The notes beneath the pieces were generated by a model. The model was not told the origin of the DNA. It saw only the letters and a program-made list of their open reading frames with translations, and did not search any database. Below, one piece after another: positions 1-9,820 of a stretch of 64,000 bases of DNA. The position numbers and the translations under genes are program-made. The stretch covers positions 44,820,535-44,884,534 of the forward strand of contig CM042092.1 in assembly GCA_023512835.1 (NCBI GenBank). Direction: 5' to 3'. Numbering within the stretch: position 1 is the first letter of the stretch; each line of letters begins with the position of its first letter. Source of the DNA: Taxillus chinensis (lineage: Eukaryota; Streptophyta; Magnoliopsida; Santalales; Loranthaceae).

Positions 1-778
1 CAGCACCAGTGATAGTAGCTCCAGACTGGTCGCAACCCTTTGAGCTGATGTGTGATGCGAGTGACTTTGCAGTCGGAGCACTGCTTGGGCAGAAACGGGA
101 CAAGGTTTTCAGGGCAATATATTATGCCAGTCGCACACTCAATGAGGCCCAGCTCAATTACACCACTACAGAGAAAGAGTTACTTGTTGTGGTATTTGCT
201 TGTGATAAGTTTCGGTCATATCTTTTGGGCACTAAGGTCATTGTCTATACCGACCACGCTGCCTTGAGATACTTGTTCAGCAAGAAGGATGCGAAACCCA
301 GGTTGATCAGATGGGTTTGGTTACTCCAAGAGTTTGATCTGGAGATTAAAGACTTGAAGGGGATTTCCAACACTGTGGCAAACCATTTGTCAAGGCTGGA
401 GCTAGGGGAAGGTAGTACTCAAGGTGCTACTATTTCTGACACCTTCCCTGATGAGCAGCTCTTTGTAACTGAAGCAAAGACGCCATGGTTTCCTGATATC
501 GTGAACTACCATGCATGTGACTATGTACCTACCAAGTTTACTTATCAGGAAAAGAAGAGGTTCCTCTTTAATGCAAGAAGATACATTTGGGATGAGCCTG
601 TTCTATACAGGCAATGTGCTGATTAGATCATCAGAAAATGTGTGCCAGAAGAGGAAGTGGACAGCATATTGAAGCATTGTCATTCATCTGACTATGCTGG
701 CCATTTAGGAGTGCAAAGAACGGTGGCAAAGATCCTACAAAGTGGGTTTTACTGGCCAACCATGTTCACAGACACATA
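1..778 (+). pseudogene. Athila-lineage pol fragment: RNase H and N-terminal integrase
   Basis: This is the middle of an Athila-type Ty3/gypsy polyprotein whose beginning lies before the window. The reading frame is open from base 9 to a TAG at 624-626 and then continues in the same frame to 778. RNase H residues are visible in order: Asp in LMCDASDFAVG, Glu in TTEKELL, Asp in VYTDHAAL. Then comes the start of the integrase zinc finger ([12 protein letters not shown]) and YWPTM. The protein is cut at FTDTY by a retrotransposon LTR. The second copy at 40693-41348 has CAG where this copy has TAG, so the stop is a secondary mutation. The integrase continues at 44382. The Athila assignment rests on the downstream integrase and the [19 protein letters not shown] type sequence there. 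Confidence 0.88.
774..778. repeat. Target-site duplication ACATA, left copy (Ogre 1 in Athila)
   Basis: ACATA directly precedes the LTR start TGTAGGACCC. The same five bases directly follow the LTR end at 44382-44386 and precede the solo LTR at 41344-41348. Five-base duplications are usual for Ty3/gypsy integrases. Confidence 0.9.
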
Positions 779-1269
779 TGTAGGACCCTATTTTGTCTGG
801 GTTGGACATACTAACCCCATTTGATATACCTTTCTGCCCATGCCATATACCTTATTGAACAGGTCCACAATGATCCCATACTTCCAAGGAATGGTCTACC
901 CCAATCTGCATGAGATGGATACAATTGACACGGATGGGGGAGTTCAAAATTAATGACTTTTGCTACAAGTCCTTGAAGCACCCCAAGACCAACACCAGGT
1001 GATGGAGGATGAAAATTCGAGACCAACGCACTTGACCGAGCTCAAATTGGACTTAAAATGAAGAAGTTATGGCCAAAACAATTTTCGTTGGAAAAAGTCA
1101 AACTTGCCAAAAGACGGTCAATGCCCCTGGTCAAACTGCCCGCAAAAGTGATCATGCGAAACTCTTCAAAATGCCTATGTAGGCGAATACGGATCTCCCC
1201 AAACAATTCCTGGAAGGTTATCCATTTTTGCATTTTTGGTGGGGGTAAAAAGGTAATTATAAAAAAAGG

Positions 1270-1640
1270 GGGGGTGACCGTTGACCGTTGACCTGCCGAT
1301 ACTTCGACCCATTGACCCCGAAGCTTGAAGCCTCAAAGCCCCGAAGCTCGAAGCCCCGAAGTCCCGAACCTCGAAGCCTCGAAGCCCCGAAGCGTCGAAG
1401 CCCCGAAGTCTCGAAGCTCGAAGCCTCGAAGCCCCGAAGCTCGAAGCCCCGAAGTCCCGAAGCTCGAAGCCCCGAAGCCTCGAAGCCTCGAAGCCCCGTT
1501 GACCTGCTGATTTCTGACCTTCGAACCTTCAACCCTCGAAGCCTCGCTACGACGCCTTCGACCCGCGGCACCCGTACGCCTTCCACCTCCGACCCTTAGA
1601 CCCTCGAAGCCTCGCTGCCGACACTCCGACCTGCCGACAC
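1270..1640. repeat. GAAGC/CGAAGCC microrepeat block with TTGACC motifs in LTR U3
   Basis: Short units such as TCGAAGCCCCGAAGC repeat with variable phase, bordered by GTTGACC and CCTGCCGACACTTCGACC units. TTGAC followed by C or T is the core of the W-box bound by WRKY transcription factors. Related blocks occur in the other LTRs (14583-15230, 37930-38550, 41845-42220, 60520-60900). The repeat is visible directly; a regulatory role is inference. Confidence 0.8.
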
Positions 1641-3584
1641 TTCGAACCTCCGACCCTTTTTTTTGCCTTCGCTGATTTTTCTCGCTGGCTTCCTCACTGG
1701 CTTATTTCTCTCGCTGTTTATTCACGGGGCTTGTTTTATGCGCTGGCCACCTAACAAAGAATCACTCACCAACCTGTCAATCACATGTGCTGCTAAAATA
1801 CAAATTCAAAAAGGCAATCACGAGCTCCCCTGTTTCCCGCACAAGCTGTCCACCAGACAAAATACAAAATCTGCAATTAAAAACGCTACCTTCATAATAG
1901 AGCATTAAATGCAGCAATTAATGATAATCCAGCCAAAAAAATTTTTTGCAGCCCTTAAGATGCAGTCATCCATCCCTGCGAAAAAAAAAAAGTGGGTTTT
2001 CATTGAAGAGGGCCATCAAAAAAAGAGAGAGCCATCATCGTGAAAAAAAACACACAGAGAGAGCCATCATCGTGGGAAAAGAAACCTGCAAACCAGAGAG
2101 AGCAAAAAAAAACAGAGAGATACAGACAGAGGGCGACAATTCGTTAAAAAAGAAAAAAAGAGGAAGAGGGAACCCTCCATCATTCCAGTGCAGAAAAAGA
2201 AAGAAAGAAAAAAAGAGAGAGAGATCATTGAGAAAAAAGAAGAAAGAGATCATTGAAGAAGAAAGAAAGGAGAGAAACGCCCAGCCTCATCTTCTCAGAT
2301 TAAACGCCCAGTTTTCTGCAATCAACATCACCCCTTCATCCTCTTTCCCTCCTCTCACGCCAGCTCTTTTTTTATCAAGGAAAAACACAAAAAAAAAAAA
2401 ACAGCCCCAACTTCAGCACTTTTTTCTGCCTGTTCTGCAAGCAAAAAATATAACAGACACCAATCCCTTTCCAATCCCCTATTTCTCACGCCTACCCTCC
2501 TTATTTCCAGTCATCAAAAAACTCAAACCCAGAAAATACATCACTCCACTTTTCAAATACCAAGAAATCCCCCTCGCAAACCTCCCTGTCGATTTTGTTG
2601 GTTCTAAGCAAGTGATTATCGGCGCCGATAGGAGTTCAAACAGAAGATTGGTGTTGCAAGCTTCAAAGTCGGTTCAGCCCTTATCTTTTCAATACTTTTT
2701 CGGTTTATTTGTATCTATATTTGGTGTAATTGCTTTCCTTTTTTTTTAGCATTTTTCTAATTTTCGTTTTTTAGCTTATCTATATTTGATGTAATTGCTT
2801 TTCAACCTTTTTCATTGTATTTTTCCTGTATTTCTTCCTATGTGTATGTTGTAATATGTAAAGTATAGTAAAAACAAAGGGAAAACAAAACAAAAAAAGG
2901 AGAGAGCAGAGGGAGAACATGAAAAAAAAAGAGAAAAAAGAGTGATTTTCTTTTTCTTTTGTGGATGCCATAATCACACACTCCACGTTTTTATTTTCAT
3001 GCATATGTTCCTAAATTGGCTTTAAGATTTTGGGTTCACAAAACAAAAAAAAAGGGGAAAGAAAGAAAGGTTTCCAAAAACAAAAAAAACAACAACAAAA
3101 AACGTCTTCATGTTTTAAAAAAAAAGAAAAAAAGAAAAGAGAGGAAGAAAATCAAAGTTGGTACTTCAATTTCTAAAACAAAAAAAAAACAACAAACGAC
3201 AAAACAAACAAAAAAAAAACAAACAAAAAAAAAGGGCCAAAGTTTTTTTTACAAAACATAGAAAACAAAAAATGTATGTTTTCTAACCCGAAAAAAAAAA
3301 CAAAAACAAAAACAAAAACAAAAAAACAAAACAAAATAAAACAAAACAAAAACAAAAAAAAGGGGAAATAAAAACCATTTTTTAGGACTTCAATTTCAGA
3401 AAGTAAAACCAAAAAAGCCAAAACCAATCCCTAAGATCTCATTCCCCACTTCACACAAAAACGCAAATTTTTAGGATTCCCTTTAGAAATTTAGGGTAAA
3501 GCAATTTTAACCATAAACTTTGACAAATAACTTAGCCAAATATAAATCATAGACTTCTTAGGAAATTTAGTCTAGTCACAGCAG

Positions 3585-3592
3585 TATAAATA
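3585..3592 (+). promoter_or_regulatory. TATA box in LTR of Ogre element 1
   Basis: TATAAATA lies about 245 bp before the LTR end and just before the conserved R/U5 segment. The same sequence is at 17091-17098 and 44136-44143. In element 3 both LTRs read TACAAATA at this place. A start of transcription shortly downstream would leave an R plus U5 of about 210 bp. Confidence 0.6.
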
Positions 3593-3605
3593 CAAACCTC
3601 CTCCT

Positions 3606-3830
3606 CCTAAATTAGATACCGAAAGGGCGCTGTAGGGGTGCTAATCCTTCCCTACACGTAACCAACTCCCGAACCCATCTCTGATAACGCAGACCATACA
3701 CTTAAAACTACTCAAAGTAGAGGGTATCCAACTGTACCCCAAAAACAGTTGGTGGCGACTCTAAAATTTCTCACCATTGGTTTAGTTTGAGCTCACCCCA
3801 AAAGGGCCCGGACGAAAACCAGTGATGACA
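3606..3830 (+). promoter_or_regulatory. Conserved R/U5 segment with hairpins
   Basis: This is the best conserved stretch among all LTR copies. It holds inverted repeats GTAGGG/CCCTAC, CTACT/AGTAG, and a perfect 8-bp pair CCAACTGT (3728-3735) and ACAGTTGG (3745-3752). Right after the last hairpin, TGGCGACTCT (3753-3762) repeats the first ten bases of the primer-binding site found 80 bp later. Confidence 0.6.
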
Positions 3831-3832
3831 GC

Positions 3833-3850
3833 TGGCGACTCTGCTGGGGA
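3833..3850 (+). other. Primer-binding site, tRNA-Arg type (Ogre element 1)
   Basis: TGGCGACTCTGCTGGGGA begins two bases after the LTR end. It is complementary to the 3' end of a plant tRNA-Arg (CCA end followed by the GAGUCG acceptor strand) with about one mismatch by my recollection of the ACG isoacceptor. tRNA-Arg priming is reported for Ogre elements. Identical sites are at 17339-17356 and 50791-50808. Confidence 0.75.
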
Positions 3851-4477
3851 TAGTGAACACTTTAGAGAGTTAGGTCTAGAACTAAGGATTAGGAGGTTAT
3901 TTTAATTATACTATTGTATATATTTAACTATTGTGCTAAATTGTTTGATTGTTGCTTATATTTACTGTAATTTATTTATACGCTTTAACTACCATGGTAG
4001 TGGTGATTTACTGCTTTCCATACTTGTTGCATACATGCATAACCCTATACCCGGGTTTAGCACAATTTAGGTTAGCGAGGTTCAGTACGGTCCCCAACAC
4101 GTTGATCATTATCCGCAATAGGGCCTCGGACTCCTCACTCAAGCTTGAGGTTCTTTTAAGGCACGTCCTTTTAAGATCCCCCTCCGATAAATCCCATGGT
4201 GTACGGAGCCCTCTATTGAGGAAGTTTGGGAACCAATGAATAAGATAGGGGTAGCAATAAAAGCCCATCAGGGGTATTGGCCCACATTTTGTTTGCTCAT
4301 TCCATGCCATGTTAACCTTTGTTTTGTAGGGTAGTCCTTAAGTCATCCCCTGCACATTTAACTGTTTTTTTTTTACAATTGGTTTATTCTTTATCCTGTC
4401 TACCTACGTTGATATATATTAACTTGTCATCCTAACCTGTCATCATGCATAACATGACATTCATCATTCATATAGGC
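3851..4477 (+). other. 5' untranslated leader of Ogre element 1
   Basis: No credible coding sequence is present; an open frame at 3949-4239 is not conserved as protein. The leader ends TTCATATAG just before the ORF1 ATG, which looks like a 3' splice site, so a leader intron is possible but no donor can be chosen. A perfect CTCAAGCTTGAG palindrome lies at about 4138-4149. Confidence 0.6.
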
Positions 4478-5919
4478 ATGGCAACTTTCGATCATCTCCT
4501 AAAAGGCCTTCAGGACAAGGAGCCATCACGGTGGTGGCCCAAGCATCGGGAGACATTCAACTTCGCCTTGGAGATTTCCCGCCAGGAGAGGCCTACAAGG
4601 CAGAACATGTTGTCATAGAAGATCAGCTGGACTACACTAAGGAGGTACAGACAATATGGAAGCAGTGGTCAGACGAAAGGAAAAGCATATACATACACCA
4701 GGTTTGGGGATTTGCTCCATGTAAGCGAGCTGCGGCCGATACGGATATCTGTTGGGGGCAGCCATTTATTTTTGGGAACCTCAACGGCGGTGCTTCAACT
4801 TCAACAGCCTAGATCTTGTTCCCACAGTAGAAGAATACAGAAGATTACTGGATATCCCCGTGGAAAACAAAATGAAAATCTATCTGCCAGAGCCCAGAAG
4901 GTCATGTCGAAGGGCCTTTGCTGAGATTATGGGAAAGCCAGTATGGGACTCACCGGCGGTCACAACCTACGGTGGGCGCGAATATCTTCCATGGGCAACA
5001 ATCAAAGAAATAATACAAACTGCAACGGAAGCGGAGGCACACAAATTGCTTACGCTAGCTATATATGGGCTAGTCATTTTCCCAAGGATACCGGCCCACA
5101 TTGATGGGGCAATTGTAGATTTGGTCCAGCAGGTGCTCAAAGGATGTGACCCTACTCCTGCTATCTTGGTTGAAACCATCCGATCTCTTACTTACCTAAG
5201 GAGTAAAGGCTCGGGACAGTTCATGGGGTGCTTACCTCTCCTATGTACTTGGTTGCAAGGTCATTTCCCCTGTAGTGTTCATCGTTTCCCTGCTGTTTAT
5301 CAAGTACCAGCCACAACACTACTAGATATTCTCGCTAGGCAAGTGGAGCCTACCAAAAGACTTTGAAAGCTGGAAAAAGAAGTTGGGGAACCTCACAGAA
5401 GCTGACATTACCTGGACTGCTCCTTGGATGCCAGTGGTCTCCATGACATATAGCTGCGGGGACTACAATTGGGTTCCACTTTTAGGTGCCTGGGGAGGAA
5501 CTGCATATGCACCACTGCAGGTGGGAAGACAAGTGAGGCGTCATCAGATTATTCCCGTGCTCTTTGGCATGGAAGAGTGTGACTTCACTTACAGCAGAAC
5601 CATGCTCACAGAAGAAGGCAAGAAGATGTATCAAGCATGGTCCACACCACACAAGATTCAGCCCAACAGTTCAAAACCTGGTGTTTTCCCAGCATACATA
5701 TCTTGGAGGGCACAACACAAGCCACAGCTAACTTCAGACATGAAGGCTATCCTCCAGGAGAATAAAACTTTAAGGCAGCAGGTCCAGAGGCTAGAAGCAT
5801 CTCTAGAAGGAGCTCTTCAAAGGCTATAGCTGAGGGAGAAACAGATCGAGACGATAATGAAGCAGAGGGAGGAAGCAGGTAAACAACCACCCCAGAGAAA
5901 GAGGCATCGTGCTCCTTAG
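4478..5919 (+). pseudogene. Ogre ORF1 (function unknown, DUF7745-like), element 1
   Basis: This is the extra ORF upstream of gag that characterises Ogre elements. The start ATG GCA ACT TTC is shared by all three copies. A one-base loss near 4523 and further indels near 4730 and 5340 shift the frame, and a TAG at 5827-5829 replaces a probable CAG; the original stop is 5917-5919. The body is largely helical and leucine-rich with no catalytic motif that I recognise (DLVPTVEEY, YLPWATIKEII, FGMEECDFTY). It ends with a coiled-coil-like stretch (ILQENKTLRQQVQRLEAS) and a basic tail (RKRHRAP). It resembles proteins annotated DUF7745 in dicots, from memory. No function is assigned. Confidence 0.72.
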
Positions 5920-6202
5920 GAGATGACTAGAAGAATGCCTTAAGATCACGTAGTGATAGCCTCCATTTTACATGGCAATTCAGCATTGTACGTTTGCATT
6001 GGGTGTTTATATTATGTGTTTTGTTTGCAATAAAGTTGTTTGTTTCTTTAACCCTCTGCATAGACATTCATGCATACATGCATATCAAATGAAAAATCAA
6101 ATAAAAGTTCCCTTGTACCCAGGTGGGTAGCAGCCTCCCTCCAGGATTGTGCACTCTTACAATCTCAGATCCCGGCGCAATCAAATACCTCAACCGCAGC
6201 CA
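5920..6202 (+). other. Spacer between ORF1 and gag, element 1
   Basis: T-rich noncoding DNA containing AATAAAG, and GTACCCAG before GTGGGTAGC that resembles a 3' splice site. The frame leading into gag is open from about 6149 (reading HSYNLRSR, a motif I have seen at the N-terminus of plant retroelement gags) but has no ATG before 6203. Gag could therefore begin by splicing from ORF1 or at 6203. Confidence 0.5.
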
Positions 6203-9200
6203 ATGGCAGAAGAAACAGAGAACAAACTCATGGGGTTGGAACAGTCACAACAAACCCTACAGGGGCAAATGTCTGTAATAATGGAAATGCTCACAAAATT
6301 GACTGAAGAAAGAGGAAGAATTCCGACCGGGGGAACTACCAATCACCATCAAGAGTAGGGACAGGAGGCTGTTCAGTCACCCAACCTGGGTCCAAGCCAG
6401 GCACCCACATACCATCCTGCTATGGCACAACCTCCTACCCCAAATCAAACTCATTTCACTATGCCCGCACCAAGAAATGTAATGGAAGCGGTGGGTTCCC
6501 CAGCTCCTCAGGAAAATATTGAGTCGCTCGCTCTACGCCGACTCGAGGAAAGATTGAAGGCCGTAGAAGGCATTGATAGCTATGGTATGGACAGCCCACA
6601 AGACTTATGCTTAGTCCCTGGAGTGGTGCTACCGCCAAAATTCAAAATGCCAGATTTTGAAAAATTCAACGGGACACGATGTCCGAAGACACATCTGGCC
6701 ATGTATTGTCAAAAGATGGCCGCTTATGCTGGTGAAGACAAGCTCCTCATGCATTGTTTCCAGGAAAGCCTAACTGGGGCATCCTTTAGCTGGTATTTTC
6801 AACTGAATGGAAACCGCATTAAGACATGGAAGGAATTAGCTACTTCCTTCTTGGCACAAGACAAACATGTCACCGAGCCGGCCTGGATCGACTAACCCTG
6901 CAGTCTATGGAGAAGGGATCCGAAGAGAATTTCAAAGATTATGCACGAAGATGGAGAGAGGTAGCTGTGGAGGTCCAACCTCCCCTTACCGAAAGAGAAC
7001 TCACTACTCTTTTTATCAACACACTAAAAGGTCTCCAACAGCTTTGCAGACTTGGTCGCATCCGGTGAACGTGTGGAAAGTGAAATTAAAGGAGGAAAGC
7101 TGAAGGGAGATGCAGCTGAGGCATCAAAACGGTTTCAACCACCAGCAAAAAGGAAAGAAAATGAAACCAACCTGGTATACCCATCGCACCCGCCGATACA
7201 ACCAACATTCTACCAAGCACCAGGGTGCTATAGAGGGTCACCCGTGGCCGCCTACGCCGCACCCGCACCACCTCCCCCCATTCATGCCATACTTGCCACA
7301 GGGAGGGGTTCCATTTCCATATCCCATGACACCTAATCCATTTCAACCAAGAGCACCTTACGTAGAGCAACCAAGGCCAGCAAGTCAGGAAGGACCAGGA
7401 CCCTCATTCCAAGGACAGGGGCAACCGAGGGCCCCGACCCAGCAAGCAGGAGCGAATCAGGCTTCTCGTCGACCACGACAAGAGTTTGATCCAATTCCAA
7501 TGACTTATGCAGAATTATACCCCAAGCTCTTAGAGGCAAGGATGGTAACCCCTATACCCTTGGGAGAAATAAAGACTCCTCCCCCGGCTTGGTATAAGCC
7601 GGATGCAGTGTGAATATCATCGGTGGAGCTAGACATGATATCGAAAACTGTATCACCATCAAAAGGAAGGTTCAGGCATTAAAGGATGCAAAGTGGCTGG
7701 ATTTTTCCGCACTGGCGGGGACACCAAATGTGAATAGTAATCCGCTTCCAGAACATTCCCATGACGTGGCCAATATCACAACAGAAGGACGGCTAAAGAA
7801 AGTTTCACAAATACAAATGGAGAAAAGCTATTTGTTTACCCCGTCTAGGAATATGGATATATACTTGCTCCCGACACATTAAAGACAGAGAAGGGGACAA
7901 AGTTGGAGAAAAAATGCCATTATCACAAAATGTCACGGGGACATGACATCGTAGAATGTACCTGAGTTTTCCAAGGTGGTGCAAAAGCTCATGGACCAAA
8001 GGATGATTGAATTCTCTAGAGGGGGAATGGACAACCAAAGCCACATGATCCAAGGAGATGATTCCCTCAAATCGCCATGGGTGCCTACACCCCTTGTCTT
8101 AAACGTTAAGGCTGCAGAGATCCCATTACTGCCACATGGAATCAAGCCTCTCACTATCCATGCCTCAAGTCTCGTGCCAGACAAGAGGGGGAGAACCGGA
8201 AGCCCACAACTACCGCAAGGAATTGCACCTCTCACCATAGGTGTTCCTGCTCCTTTCCCTTATAAGATCGATAAGGCAGTCCCATGGAACTACGGTTGTG
8301 AAGTAGTACGGGGAGCCACCGCAGCCGAAAAGAAAACCAGGAGCGGTCAGGCATATGCCCCAGATATGGCTGACAAAGCAAGGAAGGAAAAAGCTGTAGA
8401 ACAAGACACTGAGTCAACAACGGAGGCAACAAAGAGAGGAACACCAATCACTGAAGAAAAGACCACAAAATTTCTGAAATTCATGAAACAGAGCGAGTAT
8501 AATATTGTGGATCAGCTAAGCCGACAACCGGCCCGCATCTCCTTGCTCTCATTAATGATGGATTCCCAACCTCACCGGGAAGCACTGCTGAAAGTTCTGA
8601 GCCAAGCCTATGTTCCACCGACCGTCTCAGTGGCAAATGTTGACGGAATCGCCAGTAACCTCATCATGAACAACGTCATTAGCTTTGGAGATGACGAGCT
8701 ACCCGAAAAAGGGAAAGGACATATAAAAGCTGTGCACATCATGGTCAAATGCAAGGAGCACACCATAGCCCGCGTACTCATTGACAACGGCTCGGCCTTG
8801 AACACTATGCCCTTGCATATACTGCAGCAACTTCCAATTGACGCGTCCTATATGCGTCCCCGTACGATAAAGGTACGGGCATTCGATGGAGGAAAGCGTG
8901 ACGTGGTGGGAACTCTGGATATTCCACTCATGATTGGGCCAACTACTTTTACGGTGGAATTTCAGGTGATGGACATCACGCCATATTACAGCTGTTTGTT
9001 GGGAAGACCCTGGATCCACATGGCAGGAGTGGTGCCATTGAGTCTCCACCAGAAGATGAAGTTTGTAATGGGGAACCAACTCATCTGCATCTCTGGAGAG
9101 ACAAGTTTCCTCGTCACCAAACCGGCATCAGTTCCTTATATTGAAAGCAACGAAGATGTGCCAGAATGCTCCTATCGGGCTTTTGAGATGGTGAATGTCG

Positions 9201-9645
9201 CTTCTACCCCAGACCATCATCTCTCGAAGGCAGCAAAAATGGTTGCAGCCACTATGATCAAACAGGGGTACAAACCGGGGCAAGGATTAGGCCTGACAGC
9301 TCAAGGGATTCAGAAACCCCTGACCATCCGAGAAAATACCGAAAAGTTTGGGCTAGGCTACGTCCCTACAAAAGCTGACAGACAGAGGGAAGCTATCAAG
9401 AAGAGAGAAGTCAGAATGGCAAGATTGCAGAAAAGGCCAGTACAAGAAGAAAGGAGAAGCTTTCCCCCTTTGAATGTTACATTCCGGAGTGGAGGGTTTA
9501 TCCATAAGAGCCAACCTGAGCCCAAGACGGGGACTATAGCCGTATTAGACACAAATGAGCATGCACCAAGCGAGATGGTTCATTTAGTGCGAGAGGATCC
9601 CAACCATCCATTGAACAATTGGACCAGCCTGGACCTCCCCATAAT
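6203..9645 (+). pseudogene. Ogre gag-protease-G-patch, element 1
   Basis: The order is: coiled-coil-like N-terminus (MAEETENKLMGLEQSQQ), TAG at 6356 where siblings have CAG, the retrotransposon gag core (FEKFNGTRCPKTHLAMYC to SFLAQ, about 6650-6860), a shifted segment with a deletion of about 29 nt near 7030 relative to element 2, a proline-rich linker, two zinc-knuckle-like motifs (the second as YHKMSRGHDIVEC), then an open frame 7976-9649. That frame carries the aspartic protease (RVLIDNGSALN at about 8770, CLLGRPWIH at about 8995) and a G-patch (GYKPGQGLGL at about 9268, to GLGYVP). The gag frame is broken at 6893, about 7050 and 7613. The coding part stops at an intron donor at 9646. Confidence 0.85.
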
Positions 9646-9820
9646 GTAATGCTTACGGGTCGCTAGGGTTTAATGTATTCTATGTACTTTGAAGCTGTGA
9701 ACATTTGTTTTTCCTTAAACCTTCTAATAAAATGTGTTTTTCAAATCTTTCATGGTGCATTCCATTCATCACATATGCATATCATATTTGGTTACCAACT
9801 TGTCATTCTCTTATAAACAG
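9646..9820 (+). other. Intron between protease and RT (Ogre element 1)
   Basis: GTAATG at the donor and ATAAACAG at the acceptor enclose 175 T-rich bases. Removal joins the protease frame to the RT frame without a stop, because the ATG of the terminal IM codons is rebuilt across the junction. The same arrangement is present in element 2 (31728-31908) and element 3 (54343-54523), each 181 bp. A spliced intron between protease and RT has been reported for Ogre elements. Confidence 0.78.

Larger units (their letters stand above)
779..3830 (+). repeat. 5' LTR of Ogre element 1 (3,052 bp)
   Basis: It begins TGTAGGACCC and ends CCAGTGATGACA, giving TG...CA ends. Blocks in order: a conserved 5' portion (779-1260), a CpG-rich GAAGC and TTGACC repeat block (1270-1640), a purine-rich strand-biased block (1980-2290), an A-rich block with AAAACAAAAC runs (3020-3370), a TATA box (3585-3592) and a strongly conserved R/U5 part (3600-3830). 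The open frames on either strand inside it are by-products of low-complexity DNA. Confidence 0.92.

Noticed and set aside
1946..2749. 267-codon open frame in the LTR of element 1
   Set aside because: Lysine-, arginine- and glutamate-rich translation of an AG-rich low-complexity block. The frame is not kept in the other LTRs and shows no domain.
4008..4310. Conserved minus-strand frame in the Ogre leader (also 17573-17818 and 50966-51268)
   Set aside because: It is conserved only because the leader itself is. There is no domain and the frame is shortened in element 2.
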